Positions 57,543-64,000 of a DNA stretch of 64,000 nt are shown here, one piece after another. The position numbers were made by a program, and so were the translations under genes. A model generated the notes under the pieces. That model worked only from the letters and a program-made list of their open reading frames with translations. It had not been told where the DNA came from and ran no database searches. Location: contig JAZARR010000230.1 of assembly GCA_037389465.1 (NCBI GenBank), positions 5,845,501 through 5,909,500 of the forward strand, read 5' to 3'. Position 1 is the stretch's first letter. Every line of letters starts with the position of its first letter. Source of the stretch: Baylisascaris procyonis (taxonomy: Eukaryota > Nematoda > Chromadorea > Rhabditida > Ascarididae).

Positions 57543-59720
57543 AAGATTCTTTGTGTCACATTTCAGGTGACTCCATCAAACTGAATTAGTTATGAGCGCA
57601 CAAAAATTAATGGAAACTTATATGAATTTAAGGACCGCTTGAATCCCCTCATATTGCATCTTTCGGATCTCAGTTTTGCTGCCACATGGCTGGAAAAGAA
57701 ATCTTTTGCAAGAGATTAGATCGAGCGGTTTCTTTGTAGAAAAATGAGCGCAAAACTGAGCATGTTTTATTATTTTTCGAGTTGTCCAATCAACTCATCT
57801 TATAAGTCGGATAGCAAAAGATATATTTCATCAGCTCACGTGTTCCGCTTATCATCTTGCTGAGGCTTTTTGGCTGTGCTTAATTGATCAGTTTATTGGA
57901 TGTGCTTAATCCATGAATATTTTGTGCCAACTTGATTGCCATCTATCAAAATCGTCCCTTTCAAATTGAAATACTGTTAAAATTTCGTTCAAGTGAATTT
58001 TCCGAGTATGCGTTTTATCACTCGACTGAGTTATGAAATATTTGCTTATGTCGATATTTGAATAATCATGAATTTCGAGGTAATTGATTCGTAATTGTCT
58101 CATACTTTACACTAAAATTGCAGTGATCTTGATTTCATTGAGGTGAACTAATTGCACTGTATAGTGGTTAAGTGTTGCCATCTTCTTTCACTGTCAAGTG
58201 TTCACTAACGGAACTTCTATTGCTGATAGTTTGCATCGGGAAAGAGCACACTTTGCTTACTGTTGAGGATTGACGCAATTTAATGTTCTCTCCCTCTATA
58301 ATTAATTAGCTTTGGCTAGTTTTTGCAGTAGAATTATGAGGTTTTTAAATTTGTGCGTGTGCACGCTTGTTTGCCTATTCATATTAATGACCGACTTTCA
58401 GATCTTAATTCAACAGTTCCTATGAAGCTTATAATATAGGTCGTGACTTTTGCATTTCGTCTGTATTTTCGTCCTACTTAATCCCTCTATTTCATCTGTT
58501 TCGTGGCGATGCTCTTATGCAACGGATGTTGAAAAATCTTTGTATATGTTGTAAGGTGCATAAAAAATCAGGTCAAAAATGAATTCTGTCAAATGATCAG
58601 AATTTTGAACAAAAGATCTAAGTTTTTGGCGATAGAGTTGGTGCAGCGGCAAATTCATTCGCTGTTACAGGTCACAAAGTATCTCCGATGATCAATTTTT
58701 AGACTAAATAGTGTTGATGAGAAATTCAACAATTTTCGATGAGTGCTTAGAGCGCTCTAAATTCTTTTTTCAAGCATTCATATGCAACGCTATAAATGAG
58801 ACCGTGTGTCACTTTATACATCGTTTACTGAATTTTATGATACCTGCGTTTTCCTCTGCCAGTTAATAAAGGTGCTCTTCTGTTGGATCTAGAGACTACC
58901 CATACTTATGGTGATGGCCTGTGTGCCCGTACTTATGCTTCTAAGAATCATTTGAAGAAGGGCTGTAAGAAATAACTTGTTGGGCTGTCATTCTATATGT
59001 TTATTATTTATTATCAACTTCCTAAACAGATAGCACAGATACGCGAATGCGCACATCTTCCCGCATGCCATGGCATGCCCCTCCACTTGTACAAAACCAT
59101 GAATTCACGTTGTTATGCCATTTATTTTCATAAAACAAAAGCACAGGCACTGATTTGAACTCAACCATGTGAAATGAGACATCATTCACACAGTCAGTTT
59201 AATCGGATCATTTCCTTTGATAGTCGCATGTTACTAAGAATTGATTTTGGTAAGGACATCAGTTTGTGCTTGTTAACATTTAAACGCTTTTTTGAAAGTC
59301 AACATTTCTAGGATTGCGTAATAAATGAACGAGTAATAAAATGCCTTAAGCACCTATAACAAATACTACACTGATCTAGTTCGATTCGCAACTAGCAAAA
59401 TTGTTTGGCGAAGAAAGCACACACATGAAGAGAGCTTCCTTTTAAGTAAGGAAAATTAGGAGGAATTTCGATGAGGCGTAAAAGGGATTTGAGTTCATTA
59501 AAGAGATAGTCTCCTCTTACATCCCTCTCTGTCACATTCAACAAACTATGTGCACATGTGAGCGCAATGTCCCTATGCCATAATTATGCTGTAATAAACT
59601 ACTAGCGCGCGAAAAAGACGAGTAATACTTAAAGCACTCACTCTGAGCAGATATAATAACCTTTTCTAGGAATCGTTGGGAAACTATGAAACACTTGTTT
59701 TATAAGTGACGACACTAATT
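57543..59720. other. AT-rich, no gene seen
   Basis: No long frame, repeat or splice-supported exon. Confidence 0.35.
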
Positions 59721-59996
59721 ATGCACATATTCGGCAACGTATTCGTTTCTCAACGGTATTGCAAAGTTCCGCAGGCGAAACATATTGTAGCAGTACCCTA
59801 TAGACGCTTATATATGTGTTCTGTAGGCCTCTCTGCTGTTCATTCCGCTAGTTCCATATCAATTTGTATGTGTATCAGCAGTCTTGTGCTTCTCGTTATG
59901 ACTGCTGGCACTGCTAGGAATTCAATTTTTTCGATGTGTAAAACAATCGAAAGCGGCCAAATCAGATTGCGGTTAATGAAAAGAATAAGAAAGTAA
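59721..59996 (+). CDS. Candidate small membrane protein, 91 residues
   Basis: ATG to TAA, 91 codons, with a hydrophobic segment (SISICMCISSLVLLVMTAG) in the second half and a basic C-terminus (RLRLMKRIRK). Another open frame follows at 60,017. No splice sites or family to support it. Confidence 0.28.
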   Translation: MHIFGNVFVSQRYCKVPQAKHIVAVPYRRLYMCSVGLSAVHSASSISICMCISSLVLLVMTAGTARNSIFSMCKTIESGQIRLRLMKRIRK

Positions 59997-60643
59997 CAGA
60001 ATGAATCATATATAACGTGTGCTTGAGAGTTGTTGATATACTATCCCGTTGGTTTTTTCTTGTGCGAAGTTGCGAGCACAGTATTGTATACTTTAACGGT
60101 GGGTTTCATTTTCATGGATACTGTGATGATTCAGCCATCTTATGTACCACTTTTTTTTGTTGCAGCAATCACGTACTTACAGTACGTCTTCCAAAAATGA
60201 TGTTTAGTGCGGAGAGTCGTTTTCAATATTGGTAATACCAAAAAGCGATATTGACGCTTTGAAATTTGGAAGTAGTTCTGAGGTCATATGCGGGCATCAT
60301 TCAATGTACCTGGCGTTACCTTGTAATCCTGAAAAAAAACAAGCACATTGCTCTCTCGCCTACACCCTGAAGCAGGGACATAGGAAACCTTATAGTATAG
60401 TTTATTGAACTCAAGACTATAGTGGATTTTATTCAAAGATTACATTTCTATGTAGTTTCTTTGGACAACAAATATTACAAGCAGTTTCCACATAGAAATC
60501 ATTCTACATAAATCATGGCACTGAGCATCTCAGCTTGTGCAGCCAGCCGCAACATTTCGACAATTTATCGAGAAGTTTTACGGTAATAATTAAATGTGAG
60601 AGTTTTGTTGCCTTTAGTATAGCGTTTGATTATCATATCAGAA

Positions 60644-60728
60644 TAAAACGCATGCATGGTGTGCGGATTTCTGATGAGGAAAGAAAACAGCGAAGAAACT
60701 TAGTGAGAGTGACAAATGCTGCAATAAG
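60644..60728 (+). CDS. Candidate basic exon
   Basis: ATATCAG acceptor, one base, then IKRMHGVRISDEERKQRRNL and VRVTNAA, leaving in phase 2 at AAG|GTGAAG. Joined to the next acceptor (60,851) it would end after about 12 more codons. No family recognised. Confidence 0.37.
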
Positions 60729-60894
60729 GTGAAGGTTTGTTACGAAACCACCAGAAATATGCTGTTGCCTTCATGAAATTTGCATATTCGACGTTGTAGT
60801 ACGGTAAGGCAATGACGTCATTTCAAGTAAAAATTGCTTTATATATTTCAGCACATACAGGGTCGGCGTGGAAATATCCCACACTTAGCGAAGC

Positions 60895-60990
60895 ATGAAC
60901 AAGTTAGAAGTCACTCTGCAAACAACAATGGCATCGCTCATACTTATCATTGTACCCTTCTTTCTATGCCTATACGTGGTCGTCATAAAC
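60895..60990 (+). CDS. Candidate first exon with a membrane segment
   Basis: A TATTTCAG acceptor at 60,851 is followed by 43 bases with an in-frame TAG, then ATG. 32 codons contain ASLILIIVPFFLCLYVVVIN and end at a perfect donor AAC|GTAAGT in phase 0. An acceptor just before a start codon is what a spliced-leader trans-splice site looks like. It suggests the first helix of a multi-pass receptor or a signal anchor. Confidence 0.43.
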
Positions 60991-61253
60991 GTAAGTCAAT
61001 CTTTAAGAGAAGTGCGCTAGAAATTGTGAAGTTTCCTATCAACAGTAATTCGAAAATGCAGGATTTTCGTATCTACAACTCTCCTTCCTTTAACACGGTG
61101 ATGACGAATGGTCGAAATATCTTTTGCAAAATAGCCATCGAGGGCATCAATTTGCAATAGAAACTCATTTGAAAATGAATGCACAATAAAAATGTCGGTC
61201 AAATACATTTCATGCATCTCAGATGTCGGCGGGTTGGTAAACAAACGCTCCAG

Positions 61254-61426
61254 TGAAAGAGTTTCATTTGGAGCAGAAAGAACCAACCGATCGACTGATT
61301 CTTGAGATAATAATGGCTGACCAAATCTTCGTTATGCAACCGGAGTTCTATGGAAGCGGAATAACGCAGAATCTTTTCATACTGGTGAAGTCCATGATTC
61401 ATGCTGCTGTATTACGAGGACAATAA
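61254..61426 (+). CDS. Candidate terminal exon
   Basis: CGCTCCAG acceptor, two bases, 56 codons to TAA. It is protein-like: EFHLEQKEPTDRLILEIIM, then MQPEFYGSGITQNLFILV. The entry phase does not match the exon at 60,990 directly. Confidence 0.33.
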
Positions 61427-61600
61427 CGAATGAGTGATTGAATGTGAACAGTCAGACTGCCTAAAAATAAAATAAAATAGACAAGAAAATCGCAACTTCG
61501 ACAGAATGCGGTTTTGGCATAACCGTAGCCGACTGCATCCTGTGGAGTAATATAAATCGGATGGGAAAGAATTATGTAACTAAAGACCCGTCCCAAAAAG

Positions 61601-61602
<2 letters not shown>

Positions 61603-61633
<31 letters not shown>
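61603..61633. repeat. (TA)n microsatellite
   Basis: 31 bases of alternating TA. Confidence 0.9.
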
Positions 61634-61635
<2 letters not shown>

Positions 61636-61684
61636 AATCAGTAGACTTAAACTTTCATCTTATTAGACAGCAACAGCTTTGAAA

Positions 61685-61807
61685 ATGCCGAGCCGCAAAT
61701 TTGGTCGAAAAGAGCGAGCCACAGCTCTAGCAGGTTGCCGCCTGTACTATATATATACCCTTGTTGCCACTTTAAGCAGTACCTACTGCGCCCTACTTTT
61801 TGCCTAG
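61685..61807 (+). CDS. Possible 40-residue ORF
   Basis: ATG, basic start (MPSRKFGRKERATALAGCR), then a mildly hydrophobic Tyr/Thr/Leu-rich part to TAG. Too short to judge. Confidence 0.18.
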   Translation: MPSRKFGRKERATALAGCRLYYIYTLVATLSSTYCALLFA

Positions 61808-61891
61808 TTTTCCATTTTTCGAAGCATTGAGTACCAAATCTTCCGCGTGGGATTGGCATCGAGATGCTGCGATTTTAAAACCAAATGACAG

Positions 61892-62306
61892 GTGGACCCT
61901 TTGATCCGATCCCAGAGGCTTTTGAACCAGACGTCGCGGCTGCTCTCAAAGAACTCCATCCAAGCAAAGCTTTCAGTAGCCGCAATTTCGGCGACTCCGT
62001 TTGTGAACTTTGGAAACGGATCAACATTTCAGAGTCAAAGTTCCAGAAAAAACAATCCTCCTCTTCAGTCTTCTTTCTCACCACTTCCCTTCATCGGCTC
62101 CGCCTTCCCGCTCCCACCAAGCCCACCATGATGTTCCTTTACAGAAGCACATAAAAGATCTTCGTGGCAGCAAACCCTCACTCCTGGGGTCTGATCAAAG
62201 GACCCTCGGGAGAGAGGCAATTCGAAACAATGTGATAGAGGATGGTATGGTCCCATTGCGCTGGAGGAGCATGGAATCCCTGGGTATCAAGTGCCACGAG
62301 TCATAG
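61892..62306 (+). other. GC-rich island with several open frames
   Basis: After an AATGACAG acceptor all useful plus frames stay open for 70-90 codons. One reads PFDPIPEAFEPDVAAALKEL, another VAAISATPFVNFGNGSTF followed by a Pro-rich end, and a third continues to 62,306 (MVPLRWRSMESLGIK). One exon pair may be hidden here, or it may be a dispersed repeat. The frame cannot be chosen by eye. Confidence 0.3.
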
Positions 62307-64000
62307 TTTTTAATCAAAACAATGTACCGAAGAATTAACCAAAGGTTTCAGAAATATTGAAAGGTGATAGAGTAAATGTGCGGCGATGCGCTTTGACTTT
62401 AAGGCAGCCGTAGTGATCAGTCTTGATCGTCTTGAAAAAAAAAACTAATTAAGGTGCTCGTATCAAATCGACGAAGATTGTGTTTAGAAAAACGGCAAAG
62501 CGTTTCACGCTGCTTCAACGGTCATGATGGAATAAGCGCAATAGATCGTTCAATTCTTCCTCGTCATCAACACTGCTGCATCATTCCAGCTCAGTTTGTG
62601 AAGTTGTTACCCACAACAATAACAATTTTAGAAAGAAAAATTAAACACTGTTCCTCAATATTGTGATGTGGCGCAATTCCTTCACTAAAACAAGTTTAAA
62701 GCAGCTGCATGCAATTCTGAGGAACATTTCGAAAATTCTCATTGTTTTTCACTGAAAGGTGTGCAAAGGTTGTTCGAAGTAAACTTTGAAATAATCTACC
62801 TTATATGAACTATATGATGAACTTTCGGCTCCTCCGCACCTCACTTATATTATCCGGAAACGATACGAATGGGATGTATAGCACAAGCATGGAAGAGAAG
62901 GCAAAATGACAGTGGTAAGCGTTTCGCATAGCAATACAAAATGCATTGAGATATAGAAAATGCAAAAACTTCCAAACGTTGCTTTTTATAAAAAGGAAGC
63001 AACAGTTCCTAAACATACTAATTCTTCACTGATTTCATTTCAGCAACTCCGCATCAACAATGCATTCAGAACAATATCCGCCTATAAAATTATGATCACT
63101 ATTGGCTTATTCGACTGCATTCAACTTTTCGTTCATCTTTGCTCTGCTGTTGTTGAAATCATTTATTTATGCGGACTCTATGATGCCGTCACCATCAAGA
63201 GCTCTATACCCATCAAGGTGGTTTTTTAAAGTTTCATTCAAGTCTAAGCAATTAGTGAAAAATAATCAAAAATACAACACCTAATGCCTCAATATCATCT
63301 TACATCACAAACCGAACTCTGTTGCCTCTCGTGATTTCCAGAAAAGCAACGCTGCGTTTTATCCAAGGATGCGTCGCAAAGTGGAAAGAGGTTACATCAA
63401 GGGAGAAACGTATTTACTACTATAGAAGTAACGTAAATAAAGCAATGTTTTACACAGAAGCAGCGTTCACTGTAACATCGTTCATTATGGGGAAACAATA
63501 GAAAAAAATTGACACAACCGAGTAGGGCCGAGTAGGGTACATTACTCCTCAAGGCAATAGGACTCCACGAGATGGGCAGCCAACAACCTCTCCAGAGGAA
63601 CATTGAACGAATAGGCTTTATTCTAAGTTGTATTTGTGTGATGAAACAAGGAAAGAATTCCCATCGAAATTGATAATTCCCATTTGAGCTCACTTGGGCA
63701 CAACATTTCAAAACACGTCGACAATACGATATGAATGATTGCAAAAAAATTATATTTTGTGAAACGTGTTGCACGACTGTCCCGAGAAGCATCGTACCGA
63801 CAGAACTATGCACTCCTTACGGTAATGCATGAGCTATTTGTATCGCTAGGTTCGCAGAACACAATTAGCAACCTTAGCTGTCTTCTAATCGAATTCACAG
63901 TATCACAGATTCCGTATCTGTTGAAGCAGATTTTTGCACCAGGGTTGTTGAGGTGGCTCCTTATCTATAGGCTATTGAGAGAAGTGGTCTCGAAATTTTA
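62307..64000. other. No gene resolved
   Basis: AT-rich DNA with short frames on both strands. A minus-strand frame at 63,397-63,813 is open for 138 codons but has no start, splice or domain support. Confidence 0.3.

Overview
This is a eukaryotic, AT-rich, intron-rich window that reads like a clade V (strongylid or hookworm-type) parasitic nematode. The evidence is short exons bounded by nematode-style TTTTCAG/R acceptors and GTAAG-like donors, long (TA)n microsatellites, and an AMP-activated kinase gamma subunit split over many small exons. The species assignment is inference. No bacterial operon, tRNA, rRNA or CRISPR array was seen. All exon boundaries were read by eye from splice consensus and reading phase; no transcript data support them.

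Left third (0-14 kb). A small plus-strand gene (candidate exons near 0.7-0.9, 1.7 and 1.9-2.1 kb) converges tail-to-tail on the main object of the window. That object is a minus-strand gene from about 13.8 kb down to about 2.1-3.0 kb. Fifteen separate phase-0/phase-0 exons encode 27 copies of a 16-17 residue unit with core L-[KR]-T-A-E-A-L-x-E, followed by a diverged C-terminal exon and a Lys/Arg/His-rich exon. I do not recognise this repeat family. Among the exons lie one decayed four-unit exon with a frame break, one single-unit remnant with a missing base, and one otherwise perfect two-unit exon carrying a TAG exactly at the conserved Glu. An unrelated ORF-rich fragment sits in one intron.

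Middle (13.8-27.3 kb), same strand. Terminal exons of a gene encoding a C-terminally membrane-anchored protein lie directly upstream of the repeat gene. Farther upstream is an AMPK gamma subunit (four CBS motifs, two Bateman modules) with exons from 27.2 to 18.3 kb. Its CBS1 and CBS4 lack several residues that bind adenine nucleotide in human gamma-1, so it is a divergent paralogue. The three minus-strand genes could form an operon-like cluster, but that is inference.

Right half (27.3-64 kb). This part is sparse: AT-rich DNA, three of the four long (TA)n tracts, G-runs, a solo LTR at 52,991-53,447, and scattered candidate exons on both strands. The better ones have a plausible splice site or initiator: a Cys-rich first exon at 41.9 kb, a signal-peptide exon at 45.8 kb, an antisense first exon at 46.2 kb, terminal exons at 48.7 and 51.6 kb, and a membrane-segment first exon behind a possible trans-splice acceptor at 60.9 kb. 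None could be assigned to a family, and their grouping into genes is uncertain.
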